From SKNW01 sp050485865 (GTDB lineage: Bacteria > Gemmatimonadota > Gemmatimonadetes > Longimicrobiales > Gaopeijiaceae): 64,000 nt of DNA. The position numbers and the translations under genes were made by a program. The stretch covers positions 1 to 64,000 of the forward strand of contig JBJHCE010000003.1 in assembly GCA_050485865.1 (NCBI GenBank), read 5' to 3'. The notes under the pieces were generated by a model, which saw only the letters and a program-made list of their open reading frames with translations, did not search any database and had not been told where the DNA came from. Below are positions 32,887 through 40,687 of this stretch, piece after piece; positions within the stretch are counted from its first letter, which is position 1, and the number at the start of each line of letters is the position of its first letter.

Positions 32887-32909
32887 GTCCCCGGGGACCG
32901 TCCCCGGGG
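32887..32909. repeat. paired GTCCCCGGGG repeat in the stress-protein leader
   Basis: GTCCCCGGGG occurs at 32887-32896 and again at 32900-32909. Each copy contains the self-complementary CCCCGGGG, so the pair can fold as a stem in RNA just after the predicted start. Nothing else that I recognise is present in 32541-32880; the region is gene-free leader. Confidence 0.55.
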
Positions 32910-32923
32910 TGTGCGACGACGCC

Positions 32924-32953
32924 AACATAGAGGACCCTTTCCGGGGATGTCAA
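32924..32953 (-). promoter_or_regulatory. consensus promoter of the stress-protein / radical-SAM / oxidase operon
   Basis: Minus strand TTGACA (32948-32953), an 18-base spacer and TATGTT (32924-32929), the best sigma-70-type promoter in the window. The predicted start near 32917 gives a leader of about 375 bases before the ATG at 32540. Confidence 0.7.
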
Positions 32954-32971
32954 CGGAAATGTTCTTTTCCG
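32954..32971. promoter_or_regulatory. operator-like palindrome abutting the -35 box
   Basis: CGGAAA (32954-32959) and TTTCCG (32966-32971) are perfect inverted copies with a 6-base spacer. The palindrome lies directly upstream of the TTGACA box of the promoter at 32924-32953, where an activator or repressor dimer would bind. In RNA from the ABC genes it could also form a weak terminator hairpin. Confidence 0.5.
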
Positions 32972-32984
32972 CTCCATGCGCGGT

Positions 32985-33728
32985 TCATCCGCGGAGTCCC
33001 GCGACCCGTCCCACGAGCCCTCGAGCCGCCAGGAGGGAGATCCCCGCCAGGAGCAGGGTGGAGAGTGCGGGGCCGAACCAGTGGACGAGGGCCGCCGCCC
33101 CTGGAACGGTCCCGGTGGCGCCTGGCGGCCCGCTCGCCACCCGGAGGAGCTCCCGATGAAGGGGGCCGAAGGGAAGGAGCGCCTCGAACCGGGCTCCCCA
33201 GCCCCCGGCCTGCGCCGTGCGGAACACGCCGGACCCGTGGAGGAGGAAGAGGGTGGCCACCGCGGCGAAGAGGGCGCCCTCCGCCATGGACCGCGCGGCG
33301 GAGGCGACCCACAGTCCCACGAGGTTCGCCGCCGCGAGGGCAAGGGCGAGGGTCGCGGCAAGGACCAGGAAGTCGCGGGCTCCGCCACCCGACAGGGCCA
33401 CGATCAGGATCACCGATGGCGAGAGCTGGACCAGGTCCACCCCCACCTGGGCCGCGGTCCGCTCGACCACGAACCGGCCCGGCGGAAGCCCGGTCATGAC
33501 GACCCTGCCCAGGAAGCCCGATTCAGCATCCCGGAGCACCGGGATCGCGGAACCCATGGTTCCGAAGAGGACGAAGAGCACGGCGTAGACCGCTGCCGCG
33601 TGGAACGCAGGTGCCGCACCGAGCGCCAGCGGAACCACGAGAAGAAGGGGCACGCCGACGTTCAGGGCGAAGAGGCGCTTCCGCCGAAGCGAAAGGCGCC
33701 ACTCGAGCCGTGCCAGGGCGCCCCTCAC
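32985..33728 (-). CDS. ABC-2 type transporter permease
   Basis: A 247-residue membrane protein with six helices and the ABC-2 layout, starting GALARLEWRLSLRRKRLFALN followed by LLLVVPLALGAAPAFHAAAVYAVLF. It contains the cytoplasmic coupling segment VLRDAESGFLGRVVMTGLPPGRFVVER. The partner ATPase is directly upstream (GTGA overlap, start GTG at 33728). The size and location in a haem-related block recall CcmB-type or NatB-type exporters, but no specific CcmB motif is seen. The substrate is unknown. Confidence 0.8.
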   Translation of the reverse strand: MRGALARLEWRLSLRRKRLFALNVGVPLLLVVPLALGAAPAFHAAAVYAVLFVLFGTMGSAIPVLRDAESGFLGRVVMTGLPPGRFVVERTAAQVGVDLVQLSPSVILIVALSGGGARDFLVLAATLALALAAANLVGLWVASAARSMAEGALFAAVATLFLLHGSGVFRTAQAGGWGARFEALLPFGPLHRELLRVASGPPGATGTVPGAAALVHWFGPALSTLLLAGISLLAARGLVGRVAGLRG

Positions 33729-34735
33729 GGTGCCCCTCCCCCCGCCCCGTGCCCGTCCTCCGTCGGATCCGGCGACCCACGGCCCGGCACCGGTCCGGTG
33801 ACCCCGGTCATATCCTCCAGGACCGCCTCCAGCCCTGCCTCCCGGACCCGGACCTCGGCCACGGCGACCCCGGACTCGAGCAGCCGTGCCAGGAGTCCCG
33901 GGAGGACGGTCTCGAGGGGAACGCCGCCGGGGTCGGTCCGGAACTCCAGGGATCCGTCGGCTCGCCTTTTCTCGAGGGTGACCCCGGGAAGGTCGATTCC
34001 GCGCTCCCACCCCGGCTCCTCCACCCCCTCGGCAAGGGTCACGAAGACCCGGGTGCGACCGTGCATCCTCTCGAGGAGTCCCGAAGGCGGTGCGTCCGCC
34101 AGGACCCGCCCCCGGTGCAGGACCACGACCCGGTCGAACCCCGGTGCCAGTCGAGCCAGGTCATGCGTCGCCACCACGATCGCCGTCCCCGCCCCGGCTT
34201 CCTCCCGCGCCGCTTCCTCCAGGGCCGTCACCCCCGAGTGGTCGAGCCCTACCGTGGGCTCGTCCAGCACCAGGAGGCCCGCCGCGCTCCCGAAGGCCTC
34301 GGCAAGGACGAGGCGCCGCCGCATTCCGGAGGAGTACGACTCCACCGACCGGTCCGCCACATCGGACAGCCCGAAGGCGTCGATCCAGCGTTCGACGTGC
34401 CCCGGACCTCTCCCCCGGAACGCCTGGAAGGCCCCGAGGTGCTCCCGCCCCGTGAGGGCGCCTGCGAAGACCGGTACGTCGGGAGCCATGGCGATCCGGC
34501 GGCGCAGCGCCGGGAGCTCGGAGCCTCGCGGCGGCCTGGACGCCCCGAACCACCGGATCTCCCCGCCCGTGGGCGAGAGCGCGGTGGCAAGAAGGCGGAG
34601 GAGGGTCGACTTCCCGGCGCCATTCACCCCGACCACGGCCACCCGTTCTCCCGCCGCCACCCCCAGATCGATCCCCTCCACCCCGGCCTCCCCCCCGGGC
34701 CACCGCAGCGCAAGGTCTCGGGCCTGGACGACCAC
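33725..34735 (-). CDS. ABC transporter ATP-binding protein
   Basis: A 336-residue ATPase with Walker A GVNGAGKSTLLR, signature YSSGMRRRLVLAEAFG, Walker B LLVLDEPTVGLD and a switch His in VVATHDLARL. A C-terminal extension of about 110 residues resembles the DUF4162-like tail of drug/antibiotic exporter ATPases. It drives the ABC-2 permease encoded next. The GTG start at 34735 directly follows the stop of the zinc-ribbon/PCP_red gene with no gap, so all these genes are co-transcribed. Confidence 0.9.
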   Translation of the reverse strand: MVVQARDLALRWPGGEAGVEGIDLGVAAGERVAVVGVNGAGKSTLLRLLATALSPTGGEIRWFGASRPPRGSELPALRRRIAMAPDVPVFAGALTGREHLGAFQAFRGRGPGHVERWIDAFGLSDVADRSVESYSSGMRRRLVLAEAFGSAAGLLVLDEPTVGLDHSGVTALEEAAREEAGAGTAIVVATHDLARLAPGFDRVVVLHRGRVLADAPPSGLLERMHGRTRVFVTLAEGVEEPGWERGIDLPGVTLEKRRADGSLEFRTDPGGVPLETVLPGLLARLLESGVAVAEVRVREAGLEAVLEDMTGVTGPVPGRGSPDPTEDGHGAGGGAP

Positions 34736-35182
34736 CTACATGCCTTCCAGGCCCAGGTCGGTCCGGGCCCGATCCATGACCTCCGGCGAGATCGTCCCGA
34801 TCCCATGCTCCCGGGCGTAGTCGGTGTAGATCCGCTTCACCATTCCGCGAACGAACCCCGGCACCCCCTGGAGGCGGAGCACCGCCTCCTCCGTCCAGAT
34901 CACCGGGATCGGCGTCGTCGGAGCCGACGTGTCGACGAAGGCATCACTCCGCCCGCCATCGAGGGAGCCGCGCACCGTTTCGAAGGGCTGGGCAGGGACC
35001 TCCCTCCCGCCGACCTTCACCCCCATGGTGCTCACGAGCTGGGTCTCCATCGGGTTCGTGAGCAGCGCCATTTCCCTTGCACACCCGGGGCACCGGAAGA
35101 GGGTGGCCATCGTCCCGTCGCCGGGGAGGCGCCGCTCGGCGTAGGCCATGACCTGGTCGCAGGGGATGCAGAGGAATTTCAT
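34736..35182 (-). CDS. small zinc-ribbon protein with a PCP_red-like domain
   Basis: A 148-residue protein. The N-terminal part has two CxxC knuckles (LCIPCD at residues 4-8 and FRCPGCA at about 30-34) that suggest a zinc ribbon or an Fe-S site. Residues about 94-145 (IWTEEAVLRLQGVPGFVRGM, then YTDYAREHGIGTISPEVMDRAR) are a PCP_red-like domain, the third protein of this block to have one. It is coupled to the Mrp-type ATPase upstream (ATGA) and followed immediately by the ABC exporter. Function unknown; a carrier or adaptor for cofactor insertion is an inference. Confidence 0.72.
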   Translation of the reverse strand: MKFLCIPCDQVMAYAERRLPGDGTMATLFRCPGCAREMALLTNPMETQLVSTMGVKVGGREVPAQPFETVRGSLDGGRSDAFVDTSAPTTPIPVIWTEEAVLRLQGVPGFVRGMVKRIYTDYAREHGIGTISPEVMDRARTDLGLEGM

Positions 35183-36114
35183 GGTCCCTTCTCCTCGCCA
35201 CCCGGCGCCGGGGGCGAGGCACCGACTCCAGGGTCCGTTCCTCCGTCGCCGGCCGCCCCCAGCGCGGCCAGGAGCTTCGCTGCAAGGCCCTCGAAGCGGG
35301 TCGAGTCCGGAGCCCCTGCATCGGTGCTGGAGCCGGCACCGGGGTCCAGGGGAATGGATGCCCAGAGGGGGAGGCCGTAGCGAAGGCGAAGGCCTTCTCC
35401 CCCTTCGCCGGGGAAGAGGGCGTGGATCTCCCCGCATCCGGGACAGCGGAACCCGTCCATGTTCGACACGAGTCCCGTGATCGGGACGCCCGCCTCGACC
35501 ACGAGCCGGAGCGAGCGGGCCACGACCGCCTCGGAGAGCGTCCCCGGCGTCGTCACCACCACCGCGGCGTGAAGCCCGGGAACGAGCTCAAGGAGCCTTG
35601 CGATCTTGTCCGTTCCGGGCGGAACGTCCACGAGCAGCAGGTCCAGCTCGCCCCACGCCACGTCCCCCAGGAACTCACGGAGGGCCGAGGTCTCGACCGT
35701 GCTCTGCCACAGGTGCCCATGGCCCCCGGGTCCCCGCCAGCGAAGGGGAGCATCGTCCCCTCCCTGGAGAAGCTCCATCGAGATGACCCGGACCCCGGAT
35801 GCGCCCGTGGCGGGCTCGATCCCGCCCGAGCCCTCCCCGAGCCTCGCCTCCCGTACCCCGAGCATCCGCGCCATGGAAGGGCCGTTCAGGTCCGCATCCA
35901 CCACCCCCACCCGCTTCCCCGCCCCGCCAAGCGCCGACGCGAGTCCCGCGGTCACGAAGCTTTTCCCGACCCCCCCCTTCCCACTCACGATGGCCACGAT
36001 CGCCCCGACCCGGGCGAGCCGGCCGGCCAGGCGGGCGTGCTGGTCCAGCACCTGCTCGAGGAGCCCGGAGCCGGTCTCGTGCTCCACCTCGTTGTACGTC
36101 CGGAACGGGCGCAT
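35179..36114 (-). CDS. Mrp/ApbC-type P-loop ATPase
   Basis: A 311-residue ATPase of the Mrp/Nbp35 Fe-S carrier group. It has the deviant Walker A motif IVSGKGGVGKSFVTAGLASALG (residues about 43-52), VVDADLNGPSMARMLG, LLLVDVPPGTDKIARL and the family Cys pair NMDGFRCPGCGEIHALFPGEGG that can bridge a [4Fe-4S] cluster between two subunits. The DUF59 domain usual at the N-terminus is replaced by about 35 other residues. It is in the same operon as a ferredoxin (15 bases upstream) and the PCP_red-like small protein, which supports a role in loading Fe-S or haem centres. Confidence 0.87.
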   Translation of the reverse strand: MRPFRTYNEVEHETGSGLLEQVLDQHARLAGRLARVGAIVAIVSGKGGVGKSFVTAGLASALGGAGKRVGVVDADLNGPSMARMLGVREARLGEGSGGIEPATGASGVRVISMELLQGGDDAPLRWRGPGGHGHLWQSTVETSALREFLGDVAWGELDLLLVDVPPGTDKIARLLELVPGLHAAVVVTTPGTLSEAVVARSLRLVVEAGVPITGLVSNMDGFRCPGCGEIHALFPGEGGEGLRLRYGLPLWASIPLDPGAGSSTDAGAPDSTRFEGLAAKLLAALGAAGDGGTDPGVGASPPAPGGEEKGP

Positions 36115-36128
36115 CCGGAACCCCCGGG

Positions 36129-36374
36129 TCAGGGTGCGAGGAGACGGCCTTCGCCGTCGTGCAGGGTGATGGCGTCGACCGGGCAACTCCGGCACACCCG
36201 AACGAGGGCGTCGCGATCCAGCGCTCCGATCCCATCCCGGAAGACCGCGATCCCGTCGGCGTCGAGGGCAAAGGCCCCGGGCGCCGCATCGAGGCAGTCT
36301 CCGAACCCGACGCAGATCTGCCGATCGATCCGGGCAACGAGGGCCCCGATCCTGCGCTCCTCGATTCCTTCCAC
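36129..36374 (-). CDS. short ferredoxin
   Basis: An 81-residue ferredoxin of the P450-associated type: CVGFGDCLDAAPGAFALD, then VRVCRSCPVDAITLHD. Three cysteines (two in CVGFGDC and the one in SCP) would hold a [3Fe-4S] cluster, with a further Cys nearby (VCRSC) whose role is unclear. It starts with GTG; no ATG exists in frame. It is the first gene of the operon with the Mrp-type ATPase and may supply electrons to the radical-SAM enzyme or to the ATPase-carried cluster. Confidence 0.82.
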   Translation of the reverse strand: MEGIEERRIGALVARIDRQICVGFGDCLDAAPGAFALDADGIAVFRDGIGALDRDALVRVCRSCPVDAITLHDGEGRLLAP

Positions 36375-36436
36375 GGGCGGCTCCCGAAGCGGGTTGGCGA
36401 CGAAGGGGGAAGCCCGTTCTCGAGGGCCCCGGACCC

Positions 36437-36466
36437 AACCTGCGCAGGAGCCGTGCGCTCAGGCAA
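36437..36466 (-). promoter_or_regulatory. candidate promoter of the ferredoxin-Mrp operon
   Basis: Minus strand TTGCCT (36461-36466), an 18-base spacer and CAGGTT (36437-36442). The -10 element resembles the TAGGTT boxes at 6773 and 61297. The predicted start is near 36430. Confidence 0.4.
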
Positions 36467-36537
36467 GAGACGTGTTCGCCGCGCTTCGAGCGTATTCACG
36501 GTGGCGCAGGGGCGCTGTTGCCCCCAGAATCCGCTTC

Positions 36538-37203
36538 ATGAGCGTTCTCGAAGTGCCCCGTTCCCGTCCCCGGAAAGGGGTGGTCGCCGGCGTCGCCCTG
36601 GGCGTCGGAGCCCTGGCCGTGGCCTTCGTGGGCTTCTCCCTGGCGCGTCCAACCCCGGAGACCTTCCTCCCCTCCCCGACGGTGCCCCTTCCGGCCCCGC
36701 CGCTCCAGCCGGGGCAGCACAGCCTCACCGTCGACGCCTCGGACCCGGACCGATGGGTGCACGTCTCGCTCCGGCACGGAACGGTGGTGGAACGGCCGGC
36801 ACCCCTCGACTGGGACCTGGCGTTCAGGCGGTTCCAGGTCATCGTGAACGGCGGCGAGGGATTCGCCGGAAGGGCGGCCATGACCTTGCTTGATGCACCG
36901 GGGCTCGAGGGGATCGAAGCCGATGCGCTCGCGCGGGTCCCGCCCGACCACTTCGTCCAGACCCGTGTCCGGAGCGACTCCACCCTCGCGGAGCTTCCCC
37001 GGTGGTACGACTACTCCTTCCTGTCGCACCTCCTCACCCCCCGCCCGGGCGTGTACGCGGTTCGCCTGGCCGACGGAGGGCACGCCCTCCTCGAATACCG
37101 TGGGTACTACTGCCCGGGACCGACCCCCGGATGCGTCACCTTCCGCTTCCTCCTCCCGGAGGAGGGGGAGGCAAGGGATCCGGCTCCGCCTCCACCTCCG
37201 TGA
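36538..37203 (+). CDS. HmuY-like haem-binding protein, membrane-anchored
   Basis: A 221-residue protein with one N-terminal membrane helix (GVVAGVALGVGALAVAFVGFSLA) and a beta-rich domain resembling HmuY, the haem-binding lipoprotein fold: WVHVSLRHGTVVERPA, LDWDLAFRRFQVIVNGG, WYDYSFLSHLLTPRPGVYAVRL and HALLEYRGYYCPGP. A Cys pair (YYCPGPTPGC) may form a disulphide. It is divergent from the ferredoxin operon, consistent with a haem theme. Its 3' end overlaps the convergent M28 peptidase gene by 68 bases, where both proteins end in proline-rich tails. Confidence 0.7.
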   Translation: MSVLEVPRSRPRKGVVAGVALGVGALAVAFVGFSLARPTPETFLPSPTVPLPAPPLQPGQHSLTVDASDPDRWVHVSLRHGTVVERPAPLDWDLAFRRFQVIVNGGEGFAGRAAMTLLDAPGLEGIEADALARVPPDHFVQTRVRSDSTLAELPRWYDYSFLSHLLTPRPGVYAVRLADGGHALLEYRGYYCPGPTPGCVTFRFLLPEEGEARDPAPPPPP

Positions 37204-39850
37204 CATCCCCGAGGGGGAGGGAAACCCGGGTCCGCACCAGGAGCCGGTCGCTCCGGGTGGCGGGATTCGGCATCAGCCCGGGCGGGCGCCGGAAGGCCTC
37301 CGCGCCGAGGATCCGTGCCGGGTCCAGGTGCTCCTCCAGGATCACGAACTCCAGCGCCTCGAGCCCTTCGGGGACCTCCACGTCGAGGAGGAGCGCTCCC
37401 TCCCGGCTCCCCGCCGCCGGATACCCCTGGTGAATGACCCGGGTCACCGGGCGGCGTGCTCCCACCGCCCCGGTGGGCCCGGTGGGTACGGCCTCCCCGG
37501 CCACCGCAACCACCCGCGGGCCACCGTCCTCGGGGTGGTCCAGGACCAGGTGGACGAATCCGCCTCCGATCCCCCCTTCCACCGCCACCCGCACCACCCG
37601 GGCGAGGGAGCCCGCCACCTCCCCTTCCACCCGGACCTGGGTCGCGGGGAGCTCGGGGATCGGAACCGGGCGCTCCACGTACCCATCGGACAGGGAGAAA
37701 CGCCCCGCCCCCTCCGAGGACGCGAAGGGCCCGTGCAGTTCGGCCATGGCCTCGAACCCGGAATCCTCACGGCTGAGCCGCAGGGCGAGGTCCTCCTCCC
37801 GGTCCACCGCGTAGAGAAGGGTGGACCGGAGGGGCCGCTCGGGGCCCGGGCCTCCGAGAAGGAGCCCGCCGGCGAAGAGGGCCCCGGACACGACGAAGGC
37901 CACCCCGGGTGCCCACCACCGGTTCGGCTCCCCGGCCCCGTCCAGCGCAGGCAGGAGGGCGGCAAACCCCACCGCCGAGAGGAAGGCAAGGCCGATCCAG
38001 GCCCGGAGGCTCAAGGCCACCCATAGCCCCTCCACGAGGGGCACGACGATGGCGAGGGCCGGGAGGGCGGCCGCGAGGAGGAGAATCCGTGCCCAGACCG
38101 GGAGCGGGGCACGGGTTCCTCCCCCGAAGAGGGACGCCGCTGCGACCCCCACGACCGCGGCCAGCGCCGGAATCTTGAAATCGAGGCTCATGAGGGGGGC
38201 GACAAGAGCCGTGGCGAGCGCAAGCCCCACGGGGAGGACCGCGGCCCCTGCGGCGAGGGGAGCGAGGGGAAACCACCTTCGCATCACCCCGAGGAGGGCA
38301 AGGAACACGCCGGCCCACGCGGCAAGGAGGGCGGCCATGTACCATCCCTCCCCGTAGACCACCGGCGTCATCGTCCCGAACTCGGGGTGAAAGCGGGGAA
38401 GTACCCGCAGGAGCCCCCAGGCGGAAAGGGCGAAGAGCCCGAAGGAGGCGAGGACGAGCCCGGACCCCGCCACCACGCCGCCCAACCCCGCCCGCCTTCC
38501 CGACCCACCGCCGGCGCCCCTCCGGAGGACGAGGGCCGCTGCAAGCCCCCAGAGGAGGAGGACACCCAGGGCAACCGGGACCGCGAAGCCCACCGGGTAC
38601 CCGATCCACCCCACCACCACCGGGGCCACGTACACCCGGTCGGGGGCGTTCACCTGGGCCAGGTCCTCGTCGCCCAGCGCCCGGGTGATGGCCAGAAGGC
38701 GGGTTCCCATGTGCTGGATCGAGCGTTCCGACACGTTCTCGGGACGATCGGTGGGCTGGTGGTAGGTCCAGGCCCCGTCGATCCCCGAGAAGTTCAGCCC
38801 CTGAACCCCCGCCTCCCGGAAGGGGGTGAAGTCGGTGTCATTCGGCAGCCTCCGGTAGACCTCCACCGAGGTCGAGCCGGGTACCGGTCGAGGATCCACC
38901 CGACGCACCACGTCGAGGATCCACCCGTTCTCCGCCCCGGTCTCGAAGAGGTACACGGGGCCGCTCCCCCCGCGCATCTCGGCATTGAGCACGACGCGGA
39001 CCTCGTCCATCCAGGGGTGCGCATCGACGAACGCCCGGGCCCCGAGGAGCCCCACCTCCTCGGCATCGGTGAGAAGGAGGATCACGTCGTTTTCCGGGCG
39101 CCCCCCGGCCAGGAGCGACCGGGCCACCTCCAGGATCGCCACCACCCCCACCCCGTCGTCGCCGGCGCCCCACGACAGGATGCCCGCGTCGTAGTGGGCA
39201 ACGAGGAGGATCGCCCCCGAGGGGTTCGTCCCGGGGATCCGGGCCAGGAGGTTCCGTACCGTCACCGCGTGGACGCTCCCGGAGGCGGCCTCCGCCCCCG
39301 TGCCGGCGCCCCCCCCGCGCCGGAGCGAGACCGTGGTCTGCACGTGCGGATCGAGCCCCAGCTCGTGGAGCCGCCGGAAGAGGAGCTCCCGCGCCCGGTC
39401 ATGCTCCGGCGCCCCCACCGGCCGGGGCCCCCGGGCGAGCTCCACCAGATCATTCATGGCCCGGGCCGAGGAAAACGCCGTGTCCGGAGCGTTCGCCGGG
39501 ACCGGCGCCGGCAGCGCCCGGTACCCGCTCGCCCCCCACCCGCCCGCGAGGAGAATGACCACGGTCAGAAGCCCCACCGCCCAGGACCCCCGGGGCGGTC
39601 CGGAGCCGGGGGGCGCCGGCCGTCCCCTCCTCCCTCCCGACGACGGCGGGGGTGGTGGCGGTGGCGGAGCCACCGCGGTGGGGCCGGCAGGCCTCCGCCC
39701 CGGAGGCGCCCCCTTCCCCTCCCCCTCGAGCTCCCGCAGGAGCTCCTCCTCGTCGAGCCCGGCGATCCCGAGCTCCTCATCACTCGGAAGCTCCGGGAGG
39801 TCAGGAAAGCGGTCGTCGTCTCGGTCCACCCGGTCCCCCCCGTTGGTCAC
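37136..39850 (-). CDS. M28 metallopeptidase with multi-helix membrane domain
   Basis: A 904-residue protein. The N-terminal 110 residues are cytoplasmic: acidic (SDEELGIAGLDEEELLRELEG), then proline-rich. One membrane helix (SWAVGLLTVVILLAGGWGAS) precedes a zinc aminopeptidase domain with the M28 ligands in ILLVAHYDAG, WGAGDDGVGV, LLLTDAEEVGLLG, VVLNAEMRG and the final His in AWTYHQPTD. A C-terminal domain of about eight helices and a beta region follow, the arrangement of Fxna/ERMP1-like peptidases. It starts with GTG at 39850, overlapping the phosphoesterase stop. The 3' end overlaps the HmuY-like gene. Confidence 0.88.
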   Translation of the reverse strand: MTNGGDRVDRDDDRFPDLPELPSDEELGIAGLDEEELLRELEGEGKGAPPGRRPAGPTAVAPPPPPPPPSSGGRRGRPAPPGSGPPRGSWAVGLLTVVILLAGGWGASGYRALPAPVPANAPDTAFSSARAMNDLVELARGPRPVGAPEHDRARELLFRRLHELGLDPHVQTTVSLRRGGGAGTGAEAASGSVHAVTVRNLLARIPGTNPSGAILLVAHYDAGILSWGAGDDGVGVVAILEVARSLLAGGRPENDVILLLTDAEEVGLLGARAFVDAHPWMDEVRVVLNAEMRGGSGPVYLFETGAENGWILDVVRRVDPRPVPGSTSVEVYRRLPNDTDFTPFREAGVQGLNFSGIDGAWTYHQPTDRPENVSERSIQHMGTRLLAITRALGDEDLAQVNAPDRVYVAPVVVGWIGYPVGFAVPVALGVLLLWGLAAALVLRRGAGGGSGRRAGLGGVVAGSGLVLASFGLFALSAWGLLRVLPRFHPEFGTMTPVVYGEGWYMAALLAAWAGVFLALLGVMRRWFPLAPLAAGAAVLPVGLALATALVAPLMSLDFKIPALAAVVGVAAASLFGGGTRAPLPVWARILLLAAALPALAIVVPLVEGLWVALSLRAWIGLAFLSAVGFAALLPALDGAGEPNRWWAPGVAFVVSGALFAGGLLLGGPGPERPLRSTLLYAVDREEDLALRLSREDSGFEAMAELHGPFASSEGAGRFSLSDGYVERPVPIPELPATQVRVEGEVAGSLARVVRVAVEGGIGGGFVHLVLDHPEDGGPRVVAVAGEAVPTGPTGAVGARRPVTRVIHQGYPAAGSREGALLLDVEVPEGLEALEFVILEEHLDPARILGAEAFRRPPGLMPNPATRSDRLLVRTRVSLPLGDVTEVEAEPDPLPPPPPGGGSGR

Positions 39851-40635
39851 GTCCCCTCTGGTCCCACCCCCTGGCCCCCGGGCTTCCCCCCGCCGGCCAG
39901 GTACTCGGCAAAGGCGTCGGGGAGGGTGCTTCGACGGATCCCGTCCATGGCCCGCTCGAGGTCGTACTCGACCCGCACCACCTCCACCTCCGCCTCGCCC
40001 CCACCAAGCTGGAGGATCACGTACCCGGCGCGCCAGTCCCCATCCTTCGGTCGCCCCACCGAACCGGTGTTCACGAAGTGCACCCCGTCCACCACCCGGT
40101 GCCAGGGAAGGTGCGTGTGCCCGAAGGCCACCACGTCGCCGGCGCGCACCCCCGCCCGCTCGCCCATCTTCCGGCAGAAGTCGTCGGAGCGGTCCTCGGT
40201 CCAGTAGAGGGTGTTGAGGGTCGGCGCCCCGTGCACGAGGACGAGGGTGGGCCCGGCCTGGTGCCCCCCCAGGGGCCTCAGGTCCATCCGGAAGGGGAGC
40301 GCCCCGAGCCACGCCTTCGAGGCCCCGGAGGTGTGCTCCACCGTCCAGGCGTACGAGAGGTGGGAGAGCTCCTCCTGCCTCGGGTCCTCGTAGCGGCACC
40401 CGCAGTGCTTGTACCCGGTGGCCGTGGTCGAGTCGTAGTTCCCCGCCACGCCGGGGATTCCCTCCTCCCGGAGCCGCGCCACCACCTCGTTGGGCCAGGG
40501 GGCGTACCCCACCAGGTCCCCCAGGTGGTAGACCGCGTCCACCCCACCCCGGGCCGCCCGCCCCGAAAGGTCTTCGAGCACGGCCTCGAGCGCCGGGAGG
40601 TTCGCATGAATGTCGGAAATGAGGGCGATGCGCAT
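39847..40635 (-). CDS. calcineurin-like metallophosphoesterase
   Basis: A 262-residue two-metal phosphoesterase of the YfcE type. The metal ligands are ordered as expected: SDIHAN at the N-terminus, YHLGDLVGY, VAGNYDS, LVHGAP and AFGHTHLPW. Such proteins hydrolyse phosphodiesters or phosphomonoesters in the cytoplasm; in vivo substrates are mostly unknown. A short Cys-rich insertion (YKHCGCRYEDP) is unusual and may bind metal. It is coupled by GTGA to the M28 peptidase gene. Confidence 0.9.
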   Translation of the reverse strand: MRIALISDIHANLPALEAVLEDLSGRAARGGVDAVYHLGDLVGYAPWPNEVVARLREEGIPGVAGNYDSTTATGYKHCGCRYEDPRQEELSHLSYAWTVEHTSGASKAWLGALPFRMDLRPLGGHQAGPTLVLVHGAPTLNTLYWTEDRSDDFCRKMGERAGVRAGDVVAFGHTHLPWHRVVDGVHFVNTGSVGRPKDGDWRAGYVILQLGGGEAEVEVVRVEYDLERAMDGIRRSTLPDAFAEYLAGGGKPGGQGVGPEGT

Positions 40636-40687
40636 GGGAAAAGGCTCCGGTCGGCTGGGTCGAAGGGTCAGGGGCGCGTGCGGGGCG

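Noticed and set aside
29218..36374. Reading the PCP_red domains as a sign of phototrophy
   Set aside because: No bchL, bchN, bchB or other chlorophyll gene or reaction-centre gene is in the window, and the domains are on unrelated proteins.
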